Shown here piece by piece: positions 19,157 to 27,390 of a stretch of 64,000 bases of DNA. The first letter of the stretch is position 1, and each line of letters opens with the position of its first letter. The translations under genes and the position numbers were made by a program. This stretch comes from Hyphomicrobiales bacterium 4NK60-0047b (GTDB lineage Bacteria; Pseudomonadota; Alphaproteobacteria; Rhizobiales; HXMU1428-3): positions 124,001 through 188,000 of the forward strand of contig BAABWY010000003.1 in assembly GCA_040367435.1 (NCBI GenBank). Direction: 5' to 3'. A model generated the notes under the pieces. It saw only the letters and a program-made list of their open reading frames with translations, ran no database searches and was not told where the DNA came from.

Positions 19157-19220
19157 TTTGCTTCAGATGCCCACTAAGCATCCGCATTTTGCTTCAGATG
19201 CCCACTAAGCATCCGCAAAT
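19157..19220 (+). repeat. Family A hairpin repeat, two tandem copies
   Basis: Copies at 19157-19188 and 19186-19220 share inner arms GATGC/GCATC and loop CCACTAA with bulge TTCA. The second has outer arms ATTTtGC/GCAAAT. They end 3 bases from the stop codon of the torD-like gene. Confidence 0.85.
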
Positions 19221-19223
19221 TCC

Positions 19224-19859
19224 TTACATTTCAAATGCTGCTTTTTCTATTTCAATAAACATTTCTCCGACCATTCCTATAGGGCGATAGAATTTTGCTT
19301 CTTTAGCTGCTTGTAAATCTTTGAAGAAATGGGGGGTCCATTCTGCAATATGATTTTCAAAAAATTGTTTTTGAATTGCAAGCGGTTGTGATTTTCCAAA
19401 TGAGCCATCTATCAAGCCTGCCATCATGTCCATCAAAGCGCCCGCATGATCTTCAGGTTCTTTTATTTCCGGGTCTCTCTCAATGCCGAGAGGCACCATG
19501 TCATTGCGCAGCCTTGCCAGTGGTTTTTCATTTAGAAAACCAGTTAAATAATAAGATGAGTAAGGGAGAAGTTCACCGCGACCGAGGCCAATAAACAAAT
19601 TTTGATATTCTTCTGCGGCATCATTTTCATTGATACTTGCAGCGCTTTTAGCAAGGGCTCTAAACGCTTGGCCTAGCTCTGTATCATCGCCTTGCAGGTT
19701 TGATAGAATTGTTAAAAAAGGCTTGTCGATTGGGGAAGAGAGACACCGGGCTAAAAGGCGGTATAGATTGACCCTCAAGAGATCTTCTTCAGCCAAACCT
19801 ATGTTTTGGTTCAGAGTTGCACTGGTCAAAATAAGCCCTCCCAAACTTATGTTCGCCAC
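19224..19859 (-). CDS. TorD-family chaperone for formate dehydrogenase
   Basis: 211 residues, all-helical. The TorD/DmsD signature is visible: LLRVNLYRLLARCLSSP near 23, then a central EYQNLFIGLGRGELLPYSSYYLTGFLNEKPLARLRNDM and EPEDHAGALMDMMAGLIDG. These proteins bind the Tat signal of a molybdoenzyme and hold it for cofactor loading. It is the first gene of the fdh unit, 268 bases ahead of the small Tat-target gene. The first 15 residues look unlike the family and the true start may be further in. Confidence 0.88.
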   Translation of the reverse strand: MANISLGGLILTSATLNQNIGLAEEDLLRVNLYRLLARCLSSPIDKPFLTILSNLQGDDTELGQAFRALAKSAASINENDAAEEYQNLFIGLGRGELLPYSSYYLTGFLNEKPLARLRNDMVPLGIERDPEIKEPEDHAGALMDMMAGLIDGSFGKSQPLAIQKQFFENHIAEWTPHFFKDLQAAKEAKFYRPIGMVGEMFIEIEKAAFEM

Positions 19860-20436
19860 CGAGAGATATTTGAATATGAACCAGTAATTTTGACGGCTCG
19901 TGTCTCGGTTTGGCTTGCATTATCAGGGGAAGGTTTTTTCTCTTTCTTTCACCATCATTTTTCTTCATTCAGTTTGTTTTGAAAATGATAGTTTTAGAAA
20001 AACCGTTCCCCTTTTTCCTCATGCACTTTAAATTTTGTGCACTTAATTTTGTGCAATTGGCGCTTTTTTAGAGATGTTGTTCATTTTGATTTTTAGCGTT
20101 TTTTTCTTTGAACTGATCTTCTCTAGTGCTCTTAATTTTGCAGTTTTTATCTTTGAAGCATTTCATTCTTATTAGACTATAGTAGTTCAGAATGAAGCCA
20201 TTTCAAAGTCGCTAAATTGTCCACTCGATCAGATGTAAAGTGGACAAATTGTCCACTATTCATAAAAAATCGCAGCCATTCGCCTGATTATTTGTTGAGG
20301 TTATATAAAGGTGGGGTTTGATTAATTTTTAGAATGAATCAGTCTACTGCTGATCTTTGCTTAAAAGCATTTATTTCATTTGATTTTTTATGGATGAGAA
20401 AAATGAGGGGTCCACTATACTTAAGGCTTTGCTATT
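19860..20436. promoter_or_regulatory. Upstream region of the fdh unit with AGTGGACAA operator candidates
   Basis: A perfect 19-bp palindrome AGTGGACAAATTGTCCACT lies at 20239-20257. A third half-site TTGTCCACT at 20217-20225 is 32 bases from the matching half, about three DNA turns. This arrangement suggests a dimeric regulator with cooperative sites. Nearer the torD-like gene, TTAATTTTGTGCA-like direct repeats occur near 20031-20053. The sites are about 380 bases from the first fdh start codon; the promoter was not identified. Confidence 0.6.
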
Positions 20437-21018
20437 CTAGCTCTTTAACCGTTCAGTAAGTGAGGCAATGACACGATCTAATTGTGTGAAATTTTTTGTC
20501 GCCCGCTGCACGATCAGTGAGCCCTGCAGGGCATCAATGAAGAGATAAGCTAAATCTTTTGGTGTTTCGTTGAAATTGAACTCACCTGATTTTTTACCTT
20601 TTGCAAGAATGCCTTCCAACCAATTCAAATGATCATCAAAGAAATGTGCCACTTCTGTTTGCATATCAGCGGGGAGCGCCATGAATTCGCCTGCAAGTGA
20701 GGCACAGAGGCAAATCTTATCTCCTGTTTCACCTAAATCCCGATACGGGGTAAAGTAAAAGCTGAGAGCTTGCATGGCTGTTACGGTTTCATCATCGTTT
20801 AAACGATTTAACGCAATGGAAAAACCATTCCTGTATCGCTGCACAACGGCAATGCCCAGCGCTTCTTTGCTTGCAAAGTGATGGGTAATACTTGGTTTCT
20901 TAATGCCAACCAAATCAGCAATATCTTGAAAGCTGATGGCGTTAAACCCTCTTTTTTGTATGAGGTCTTGACTGACATCAAGAATTTTATCTTTTGTGCT
21001 GACTACAGTATTCTCCAT
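20437..21018 (-). CDS. TetR-family transcription regulator
   Basis: 193 residues. The N-terminal helix-turn-helix is clear: ILDVSQDLIQKRGFNAISFQDIADLVGIKKPSITHHFASKEALG (11-54). The C-terminal ligand domain resembles AcrR/YjgJ-type proteins. It is the last gene of the MAPEG-GST-SDR-cupin operon, 33 bases after the cupin stop, and probably represses that operon from the palindrome at 23566-23583. Confidence 0.93.
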   Translation of the reverse strand: MENTVVSTKDKILDVSQDLIQKRGFNAISFQDIADLVGIKKPSITHHFASKEALGIAVVQRYRNGFSIALNRLNDDETVTAMQALSFYFTPYRDLGETGDKICLCASLAGEFMALPADMQTEVAHFFDDHLNWLEGILAKGKKSGEFNFNETPKDLAYLFIDALQGSLIVQRATKNFTQLDRVIASLTERLKS

Positions 21019-21051
21019 AAAGCCTTTACATGTCTCCTTAAATAGGGCTGC

Positions 21052-21723
21052 TTAAATTGAGCCGTGCTTGCTCCAAAACTGACAACCGTCTTTTGTTTTC
21101 ATAACTGCTTCGCTCTGTTTGGGCAAACGGATCCAGCTGAATTTTTCCAAATTCTTGTCGTCTAATTCAGCTGTCCCTTCTAAAATCAGTATTTCAACAC
21201 GTTGTCCCTCTGTTTTCAAAGTGAGCTCCGCTCCTGGTTCTAGTTTTTCAAGTTGAACATGTTCTCGGTCATTTTTAAAGAGCTGGATTTGACTGTGGCC
21301 GTTGAAGTCTCCATTAATTTCGTTTTTTTTCCAGGATACTGAGTTTGTGTCCAGATTGACCTGAGGTTCACCTTGTTCGTCCATTTGGCATAGTTTCACA
21401 AAAATTACACAGCCCTCTTCACTGTGTGGAGCGTGGCTGCTGCCAGGGGGATTTCTAACATAGTAGCCTTTGCCATAGTCACCGGATTGGTCTGAGAAGG
21501 TACCATCCAGCACAATATATTCTTCGCCGCCTCCATGGGTGTGACTTGAAAAAGATGATCCCGGAGCATAGCGAACAATTGATGTGGCGCGCCCTGCTTC
21601 AGCTTCTTCTCTCTCTAAACGGCGCCTGTCAACGCCTGGCAATGGTGAGGGGATCCATTCCATTTTATCCGTTTCAATGATCAGTTTTTTTGAAAAGTCT
21701 AAATTTATATTGTTATCACTCAT
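21052..21723 (-). CDS. ChrR-like cupin protein
   Basis: The start is set at the ATG at 21723 with GGGAG seven bases upstream; longer in-frame starts would overlap the SDR gene. The 223-residue product contains a cupin barrel, SSHTHGGGEEYIVLDG followed by GYYVRNPPGSSHAPHSEEGC, the pattern of ChrR-type anti-ECF or dioxygenase-like cupins, and a second weaker cupin-like half (LEPGAELTLKTEGQRVEILILEG). The zinc-binding N-terminal part of true ChrR is absent and there is no sigma factor beside it, so a metal-dependent enzyme or stress protein is more likely. Confidence 0.8.
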   Translation of the reverse strand: MSDNNINLDFSKKLIIETDKMEWIPSPLPGVDRRRLEREEAEAGRATSIVRYAPGSSFSSHTHGGGEEYIVLDGTFSDQSGDYGKGYYVRNPPGSSHAPHSEEGCVIFVKLCQMDEQGEPQVNLDTNSVSWKKNEINGDFNGHSQIQLFKNDREHVQLEKLEPGAELTLKTEGQRVEILILEGTAELDDKNLEKFSWIRLPKQSEAVMKTKDGCQFWSKHGSI

Positions 21724-21759
21724 TAGAACACTCCCGTTTGAGCTCATTAGAACACTTCC
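21719..21759 (-). repeat. 24-bp in-frame duplication of a start-codon region
   Basis: A 17-bp direct repeat (16 of 17 identical) at 21719-21735 and 21743-21759 reads, on the minus strand, ribosome site, spacer, ATGAG. The upstream copy also contains the SDR stop as TAATG. The downstream copy gives a second ATG in the same frame with its own GGGAG. It would encode SVLMS twice if translation began at the first ATG. Confidence 0.8.
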
Positions 21760-22475
21760 GAATAGGGACGCAAGTCGAGTTCTTGTGTCCAGCATGAAAT
21801 ATCCTGTTTGATTAAATTTACATATTGTTGAGCGAGGGCTGTAGGTTTTATGCATTTATCAAGAGGCAAATTAAATTGCCCCTGCGCTCTTTTTCCTTCA
21901 ATGATACCATCAACAATAACATGCGCTATGTGAATGCCCCACGGGCCGAATTCTCTTGCTAATGATTGGCTTAATGACCTTAAGGCAAACTTTGCTGAGG
22001 TGAAGGGAGCTGATTTTGCGTTTCCCTTGAGAGACGCTGTTGCCCCTGTGAAAATAATCGTTCCTGATTTTTGCTCAATCATATGAGGAATGAGTTCTTT
22101 GCAAACAGCGACAGCTGTTTTTACCATTGCTTCCCAACTGCCCTCAAACTCTTCAATTGAACACTCTAGAAATGGTTTTAAAACAAGTTGCGCCGGATTG
22201 TGAATATATACAGCTATTGAGCCGATCTCTTTTTCAAGGCGTTCTATCTCTGTTTTAATGAACTGACTATCATTTAAATCGCCTAACACAACTTCGCTAT
22301 TCTGACCGTTACTTTGTTGTGCGTTTTGAAATTCTGAAACCAGCTCAGCTTTCTCATTTGAAGATCTTGCAATCCCCACCACATGATAGTCTTCAGATAA
22401 CAACTCCTTCAAAAGAGCTTCGCTGAATTTGGATGCTGCTCCTATTCCGCCGATGATCGCAACTTGCTTTGTCAT
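21747..22475 (-). CDS. Short-chain dehydrogenase/reductase (atypical)
   Basis: The start is at the ATG at 22475 (AGAGGT before it), 11 bases after the GST stop; 242 residues. The N-terminal motif is GGIGAASKFSEALL in place of the usual TGxxxGIG, and the core has NPAQ near the NNAG position and FTGATASLKGNAKSAPFTSAKFALR, where the usual YxxxK has Phe in place of Tyr (FTSAK). The catalytic Tyr is therefore missing, as in some divergent SDRs. The SDR stop overlaps an ATG of the cupin frame (TAATG). Confidence 0.85.
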   Translation of the reverse strand: MTKQVAIIGGIGAASKFSEALLKELLSEDYHVVGIARSSNEKAELVSEFQNAQQSNGQNSEVVLGDLNDSQFIKTEIERLEKEIGSIAVYIHNPAQLVLKPFLECSIEEFEGSWEAMVKTAVAVCKELIPHMIEQKSGTIIFTGATASLKGNAKSAPFTSAKFALRSLSQSLAREFGPWGIHIAHVIVDGIIEGKRAQGQFNLPLDKCIKPTALAQQYVNLIKQDISCWTQELDLRPYSEVF

Positions 22476-22486
22476 CTTACCTCTCT

Positions 22487-23101
22487 TTAAGCGCTTGCGC
22501 TTGGACGATTGGAGACCTCTTCGTACCATCGCTTGATATTTGGATAGTCTTCTAATTTCTCAATTTCAATGAATAGAGCAAAATCTATGGCACAAAGGGC
22601 TGTGATATCTGCAATTGAATATTTGTCGCCTGCTACATATTGGTTTGATGCAAGCTGTTTGTTTAATTGCTCTAAGCCGCTACGGGCCATTTCTCTATTT
22701 TTTTCGCCCCAGTCTTTATTTTGATATAATTCAAGAGCGCCCAAGCCTTCAGTCGCTTGGTGAAAATATGTGACAAAGCACCCCATGAGGGATTGCTCAA
22801 CACGCCTTTGCCACATATCTACAACGGCGCTTTCTTTTGGGCTTGCTCCCATCAAATTTGGTTCTGGATAAGCCTCTTCAAAATAACGGCTGATTGCAAA
22901 GCTTTCACTTATATTGGTCCCATCATCTAGTTCAAGAAGAGGAACAGCAGCTGAAGGGTTTTTCTTTATAAACTCTTCTGTACGATGTTCACCTGAAGGG
23001 ACATCAACTTGAACAAACTCAACATCCTCTATGCCTTTTTCGGCAAGGAACATACGCACTCTACGTGGATTGGGAAACGGGTTGTACTCATATAGTTTCA
23101 T
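22487..23101 (-). CDS. Glutathione S-transferase
   Basis: 204 residues. The thioredoxin-like N-terminal domain carries KLYEYNPFPNPRRVRMFLAEKGI and the cis-Pro/ESxAI site (AAVPLLELDDGTNISESFAISRYFEEAYP, 49-77). The helical C-terminal domain has YSIADITALCAIDFA, the typical N-capping box. It conjugates or reduces electrophiles with glutathione. It lies between a MAPEG gene and an SDR gene with short gaps, so the three probably act in one detoxification route. Confidence 0.93.
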   Translation of the reverse strand: MKLYEYNPFPNPRRVRMFLAEKGIEDVEFVQVDVPSGEHRTEEFIKKNPSAAVPLLELDDGTNISESFAISRYFEEAYPEPNLMGASPKESAVVDMWQRRVEQSLMGCFVTYFHQATEGLGALELYQNKDWGEKNREMARSGLEQLNKQLASNQYVAGDKYSIADITALCAIDFALFIEIEKLEDYPNIKRWYEEVSNRPSASA

Positions 23102-23119
23102 TGTATTTACCTTTACAAT

Positions 23120-23518
23120 TTAAAGCAGACCGAGTGCTGTTAGACCAATGATTAACTGGCAGAAAAATCCCACTGCGAATGCAATGGTTCTGAGGCCAGG
23201 GATACCAAATGTGTAAACTAGAAAATGTGCCAGCCGGGCAAAGAAATAAACCATGGCTGCTGTGGCTGTGAGAGGTGTTGCCGCTCCTGCAATATGCAGA
23301 ACGATAACTAGGGGGGCAAAAACAACAAGGTTTTCAACTGCATTTTCGTGAGCGCACATCATGCGCTTTGCCCATAGTGCGTTTGGGCTCGGGTCAGAAT
23401 TGGGATTAAAAACGGCTTGTCCGATGCCCATCTCAATAAGACGATTTATAATGTAGGGCAGCCATAAAAGGGATGTCATCAAGGCGGTTAGTGTTAACCA
23501 ATAGAGTTCTGGTGTCAT
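23120..23518 (-). CDS. MAPEG-family membrane protein
   Basis: The ATG at 23518 has GGAG seven bases upstream; 132 residues. Four hydrophobic segments and the family pattern (AKRMMCAHENAVENLVVFAPLVIVLH, then YFFARLAHFLVYTFGIPGLRTIAFAVG) are visible. MAPEG proteins include membrane glutathione transferases. It is the first gene of the operon, whose promoter is expected just upstream of it. Confidence 0.9.
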   Translation of the reverse strand: MTPELYWLTLTALMTSLLWLPYIINRLIEMGIGQAVFNPNSDPSPNALWAKRMMCAHENAVENLVVFAPLVIVLHIAGAATPLTATAAMVYFFARLAHFLVYTFGIPGLRTIAFAVGFFCQLIIGLTALGLL

Positions 23519-23918
23519 GATAAGCTCCGTAAATATCATTTGCTAAATTTGTAATATTCAGGAATCTACCTTACGTTAGGTAGCTATGCAAGATGATTTT
23601 TTTATCACTCCATTTTGGAGGATCATTTTGTGTAAATTGTTGTTTTTATGAAATCTGATTTTTTACGTGCTTGTAACTATTTAACTAATTCACAAAAGAC
23701 GAATACCGTGGGTAAAAGCTCTTGTTTATGATATTTATTCAACTATTTTAAAAGGACCGAGACCTCTATCATAAATTTATGTTTTAGAGCTGCTTTGCCC
23801 TTACATTAACTATCTAAAAGAAAGTTCCTCCCCTCGAGTATTTTTCTTTTTTATAGTTCTAAGAACATTTAGGCTTAAAACTTAAGCTCTTAACATTGCT
23901 GATTGCGACACCAGATAT
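23519..23918. promoter_or_regulatory. Promoter region with a TetR-type operator candidate
   Basis: A near-perfect 18-bp palindrome CTACCTTACGTTAGGTAG (23566-23583; one central T-T mismatch on each side of ACGT) sits 48 bases before the MAPEG start. The size and symmetry fit a TetR-family operator, and the operon ends with a TetR gene. The remaining 335 bases up to nadK hold nothing I can name, though they must carry the nadK promoter. Confidence 0.6.
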
Positions 23919-24698
23919 ATGACCATGACTAAATTTTCTAAAATCGCCTTTGTTTCTGGTGACACAGCTGAAGCTGAACAAGCTGTTGCTGATCTGAAAG
24001 CTCGCTATGACCATTCTTCTGTAGAAGATGCCGATGTGATTGTCGCTCTAGGCGGTGATGGTGTTATGCTTCAGACTTTGCATTCAACAATAGATCGTCC
24101 CCGGCCCATTTATGGGATGAACTTTGGCTCTATTGGCTTTCTGATGAATGAATATAACCTGGAAGGTTTATTAGAACGGCTTGAACTTTCTGAGGAAAAT
24201 ATTATTCATCCCCTAAAATTGAAGGCATATAATGGGGAAAACCAGACTTTAAAGGCGCTGGCTATCAATGAAGTTTCTCTTTTTCGTCAATCTCACCAAG
24301 CTGCAAAGTTAAAAATTTCAGTTGATGGGCGTAAACGCCTGGCTGAATTAATCTGTGATGGGGTGATGGTGGCGACGCCGGCAGGCTCAACGGCGTATAA
24401 CTTTTCAGCTCATGGTCCGATTTTGCCTGTGGGGGCTCAATTACTGGCTCTTACCCCAATTAGTCCATTCCGGCCAAGACGGTGGCGGGGGGCTCTCCTT
24501 AAAAATCATGCTACGGTTGAGATCGAAGCGCTCGAGCCTTTGAAGCGCCCGATTAACGCTGTTGCGGATCATCACGAATTTAAAGACATTCGGCGGGTGG
24601 AAATTAAGGAAGACCAATCTATTTCTTTAAGGTTGTTGTTTGACCCTGGCCATGCGCTTGATGAACGTATCATAAACGAACAGTTCTTTTACTCTTGA
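23919..24698 (+). CDS. nadK: NAD kinase
   Basis: 259 residues from the first ATG; a second ATG two codons on (MTKFSKI) is equally possible. The GGDG motif ([13 protein letters not shown], about 44) and the conserved [43 protein letters not shown] blocks identify the ATP-NAD kinase that makes NADP. The length is normal for the short alphaproteobacterial form. It stands upstream of the response regulator gene by 185 bases. Confidence 0.96.
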   Translation: MTMTKFSKIAFVSGDTAEAEQAVADLKARYDHSSVEDADVIVALGGDGVMLQTLHSTIDRPRPIYGMNFGSIGFLMNEYNLEGLLERLELSEENIIHPLKLKAYNGENQTLKALAINEVSLFRQSHQAAKLKISVDGRKRLAELICDGVMVATPAGSTAYNFSAHGPILPVGAQLLALTPISPFRPRRWRGALLKNHATVEIEALEPLKRPINAVADHHEFKDIRRVEIKEDQSISLRLLFDPGHALDERIINEQFFYS

Positions 24699-24883
24699 TA
24701 AGGATTAACGCGTTTTTTGACCAAAACCGCTTTATCAGTCTGCGAATTACCCGTATTATTTTTGTTTTTGTCAAATCTTTCTTAAATGGTTCAAGCCTAT
24801 AGTGTGTTCATTGAGAAATTCAGGAACCTTAAGTATTTAAGGAACTAGAGTTTAGTTTTGAGTTGATCTGGACCTGTAAACCT

Positions 24884-25411
24884 ATGGCAAAAATTGAATT
24901 TGAAAAACTAAGATTCGTCGTTGCAGATGATAATGCGCACATGCGCCGCATCGTTCGGACTTTATTACGTGCTTTTGGTTCACGTGAAATTTGTGAAGCT
25001 GAAGATGGTGCTTCAGCTCTGGAAGCGGTGGAAAATTTCCTACCCGATATTCTAATTACTGATATTAAAATGCCAATTTTTGATGGTATCGAACTAACAC
25101 AAATGATCCGTAATCCGGATGGTTCTAAACACCCTTATTTACCTATTATTATGTTAACTGCTTACTCTGAGCGTAAGCGGGTTCTACAGGCGAGAGATTC
25201 TGGTGTTACTGAGTTTTTATGTAAACCCGTTTCTGCAAATGCTCTTTATAAACGAGTTCAAAATGTGATTGAAAACCCTCGTCCCTTTATTAAAGTTAGC
25301 ACCTATTTTGGCCCTGATCGTCGTCGTAGTGCTGATCCTAACTTTAATGGTGATGAGCGCCGTAAAACTGATTCAAATGCCTTCATGGTTGGCGAACAAG
25401 TTTCTCTGTAA
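24884..25411 (+). CDS. Single-domain CheY-like response regulator
   Basis: The ATG at 24884 is preferred over an in-frame TTG at 24863. The 175-residue protein is one receiver domain: acidic pair D15/D16, phospho-acceptor D60 in LITDIKMP, Thr in MLTAY and K114 in FLCKP. A 50-residue tail with FGPDRRR and GDERRK follows; there is no DNA-binding output domain. The next gene encodes a histidine phosphotransfer protein, so the two probably form part of a phosphorelay. No sensor kinase is adjacent. Confidence 0.92.
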   Translation: MAKIEFEKLRFVVADDNAHMRRIVRTLLRAFGSREICEAEDGASALEAVENFLPDILITDIKMPIFDGIELTQMIRNPDGSKHPYLPIIMLTAYSERKRVLQARDSGVTEFLCKPVSANALYKRVQNVIENPRPFIKVSTYFGPDRRRSADPNFNGDERRKTDSNAFMVGEQVSL

Positions 25412-25441
25412 GTAATACTAGTCAATAGAGATTGAAAAAAC

Positions 25442-25975
25442 ATGTCAACGGAAATGCAAAAAGCTAAAGATGAAGAAGTGATCGTCATTCCTCCACGGAC
25501 TGACTTGAAAGACCGTGTTCTTAAGCCAGGAAGTGCAGGTAGTGCGTGCAAAAGAGCTATCAAGGCGGCCGAGAGTGCTATTGAAGAACTCAGTGCCGAG
25601 TTTGATGACTGGATGCTTTCTTCAATCGATGAGCTTCTCTCGAAGCTTCCACAAGTTCACCAAGATGGTCTTGATAGCGCAGCTGGCAAAGAAGTTCATA
25701 CGATTATGCATGACTTAAAGGGCCAAGCTACAACTTTAGGATATCCGGTGGTTGCTGAGATTAGCGATACTCTTTGTAACTTATTGGAAAAAACACCAGA
25801 TGTATCTCGGATTAGCCCAAAAATAGCTGAACTGCATGTGCGCTCTATTCAAACCATTGTGAAAGAATGCACAAAAGACCATGATGACCCTAAAGCGAAT
25901 GCAATTTCTCTTGGCCTTCGGCAAATGGTGATGAAAATTCTAAAGCAAGAATTTGAACGGGCAGATCAAAAATAA
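25442..25975 (+). CDS. Hpt-domain phosphotransfer protein
   Basis: 177 residues, mostly helical. The Hpt motif HDLKGQATTLGYP places the phospho-acceptor at His90, followed by helices typical of the four-helix bundle. The first 35 residues are polar and poorly structured. It starts 30 bases after the response regulator stop and is surely co-transcribed. The regulator partner is inferred from adjacency. It may signal to chemotaxis, motility or cell-cycle control; the sequence does not decide. Confidence 0.88.
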   Translation: MSTEMQKAKDEEVIVIPPRTDLKDRVLKPGSAGSACKRAIKAAESAIEELSAEFDDWMLSSIDELLSKLPQVHQDGLDSAAGKEVHTIMHDLKGQATTLGYPVVAEISDTLCNLLEKTPDVSRISPKIAELHVRSIQTIVKECTKDHDDPKANAISLGLRQMVMKILKQEFERADQK

Positions 25976-26032
25976 ACTTCAAGTTTATAATTTAGAGAAT
26001 TTCACTTTTTAACAAATTTGATACCAAGTGAC

Positions 26033-27091
26033 TTAGCCTAACCCACCTTTACGAAACAGCCCCGCTGCCTTTGATGAGCTTCTCTCACCCAACTCTAAAA
26101 TGGGTTTTTGTTTTGCACTATTATTGGCCGCAAATTTTTCGTTTTTCACTCCAACATTTGAAGTACCACCCCACACACCAATTTGCCCTTGTTCACCTTG
26201 ATTAACAGTGTTTTTCTTCTCACCATTTATAGCGCTGGCAAGGGTGACACCCTGATTATTTTGCAGTTTTTTTGTTGCAGGAGTTTTGCTTGTGAATAAG
26301 GTGCCATCCAGCCTTTGGTGAAAAATTTGACCAATATGGTTGGCCTTTTCATCCTCAAATGAATTTGTAGGCTGCAGTTCTTTTTGAAAATCTGCTGATC
26401 CTTGCAAAATAACAGGCTGCTTCACGGCTTCGAGTTCAGCAATTTTGATTTCCTGTTTGTTTTGTGCAACATCGATTTTCTGAACAGAATGGCGGCGAAC
26501 TAAATTATGATACAAGCCTTTCACACTGACTGCGTTCCCACTTTTATAAAATAATGACTTGTTTGAATTAGCTGCTTGCGGGAATAAATCTGCTGCTTTC
26601 ATATCTGGTTTTAAAGACGAGGCATGAATTAATTTACTGCCATTATGAGCGCCTAGAAAATGGGCGATGTATAGTTCCCCTGATGTGGGTTTTCTGCCAA
26701 TTTTGGCTTCAATGGTTTCAGAATTTTGCTGTGTAAAGGCTCCTGCCATGAGGGCCGCGACTTCGGGCTTATTGCGAAGCTCAAGAATTTCGCGCCGAGT
26801 TTCAGCATCATTCACGCGGTATTTTCCTGAACTAGTTTTTGTGATTTGAGCCGCAGCTTCTTTTAATCCCAGTTCTGGCCCTTTTTCTTTGACCATTTGC
26901 AACCACGTGCTTTCTATGAATTGGAACAGGCCAGAAGCACTTGATGTTGGTGCTTTTACAGTTGGGCGAAAGCCACTTTCGCGCTTGGCAGTATCCACTA
27001 AATATTGAAAATCAACCCCCGTTGCAGCAGCTGCTTTTTTCAGTGCGGATTCAATTTTAAGGGGTATTTGAGTGGTGGAACCAACAGCCAT
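26033..27091 (-). CDS. SLT-type lytic transglycosylase-like protein
   Basis: 352 residues. The transglycosylase domain lies at about 10-180: AKRESGFRPTVKAPTSSASGLFQFIESTWLQMV has the catalytic Glu in KRESGF and the GLFQF motif; SGELYIAHFLGAHNGSKLI and the final helix agree with Hyphomicrobiales SLT proteins. The rest (about 190-352) is polar and low complexity. No clear signal peptide is seen, so export may use a flagellar or other route. It converges on the Hpt gene with 57 bases between. Confidence 0.88.
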   Translation of the reverse strand: MAVGSTTQIPLKIESALKKAAAATGVDFQYLVDTAKRESGFRPTVKAPTSSASGLFQFIESTWLQMVKEKGPELGLKEAAAQITKTSSGKYRVNDAETRREILELRNKPEVAALMAGAFTQQNSETIEAKIGRKPTSGELYIAHFLGAHNGSKLIHASSLKPDMKAADLFPQAANSNKSLFYKSGNAVSVKGLYHNLVRRHSVQKIDVAQNKQEIKIAELEAVKQPVILQGSADFQKELQPTNSFEDEKANHIGQIFHQRLDGTLFTSKTPATKKLQNNQGVTLASAINGEKKNTVNQGEQGQIGVWGGTSNVGVKNEKFAANNSAKQKPILELGERSSSKAAGLFRKGGLG

Positions 27092-27198
27092 AACTTTACC
27101 AGTTCTATTCTTTAATACGCACTACAAATATGAGATATAAGATTTGTACAACTTTACGCGATCTTTATTAACGCTCTGTTAATCTTTGAATAACTCCC

Positions 27199-27390
27199 TT
27201 GCCCGACCGAAAAGTTCCAAGATTTAGGGCATTTTTCAAAAAAATGGCTTATTTCATGATAATAGTTACAATTATTTTGTTAGCTTTTGACCTAAGTCTG
27301 TATGTTAAGTCCTATAAAGCTATGGTTGAGTTCATAGAAAAGCTGAACTATTTACGTCAAAGTGTTAAAATGTTCTATTCATCAAAATGA
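27199..27390 (+). CDS. Possible small membrane protein
   Basis: An open frame of 63 residues from a TTG, or 48 from the ATG at 27244, with one strongly hydrophobic helix (YFMIIVTIILLAFDLSLYV). Its TGA overlaps the ATG of the following VWA frame (ATGA), which can mean coupling. Against it: no good ribosome site at either start, and no known family. Keep as tentative. Confidence 0.3.
   Translation: MPDRKVPRFRAFFKKMAYFMIIVTIILLAFDLSLYVKSYKAMVEFIEKLNYLRQSVKMFYSSK

Noticed and set aside
19860-20436. Fnr/Crp-type sites for fdh
   Set aside because: No TTGAT-N4-ATCAA or TGTGA-N6-TCACA pair found; the AGTGGACAA palindrome is a different symmetry.
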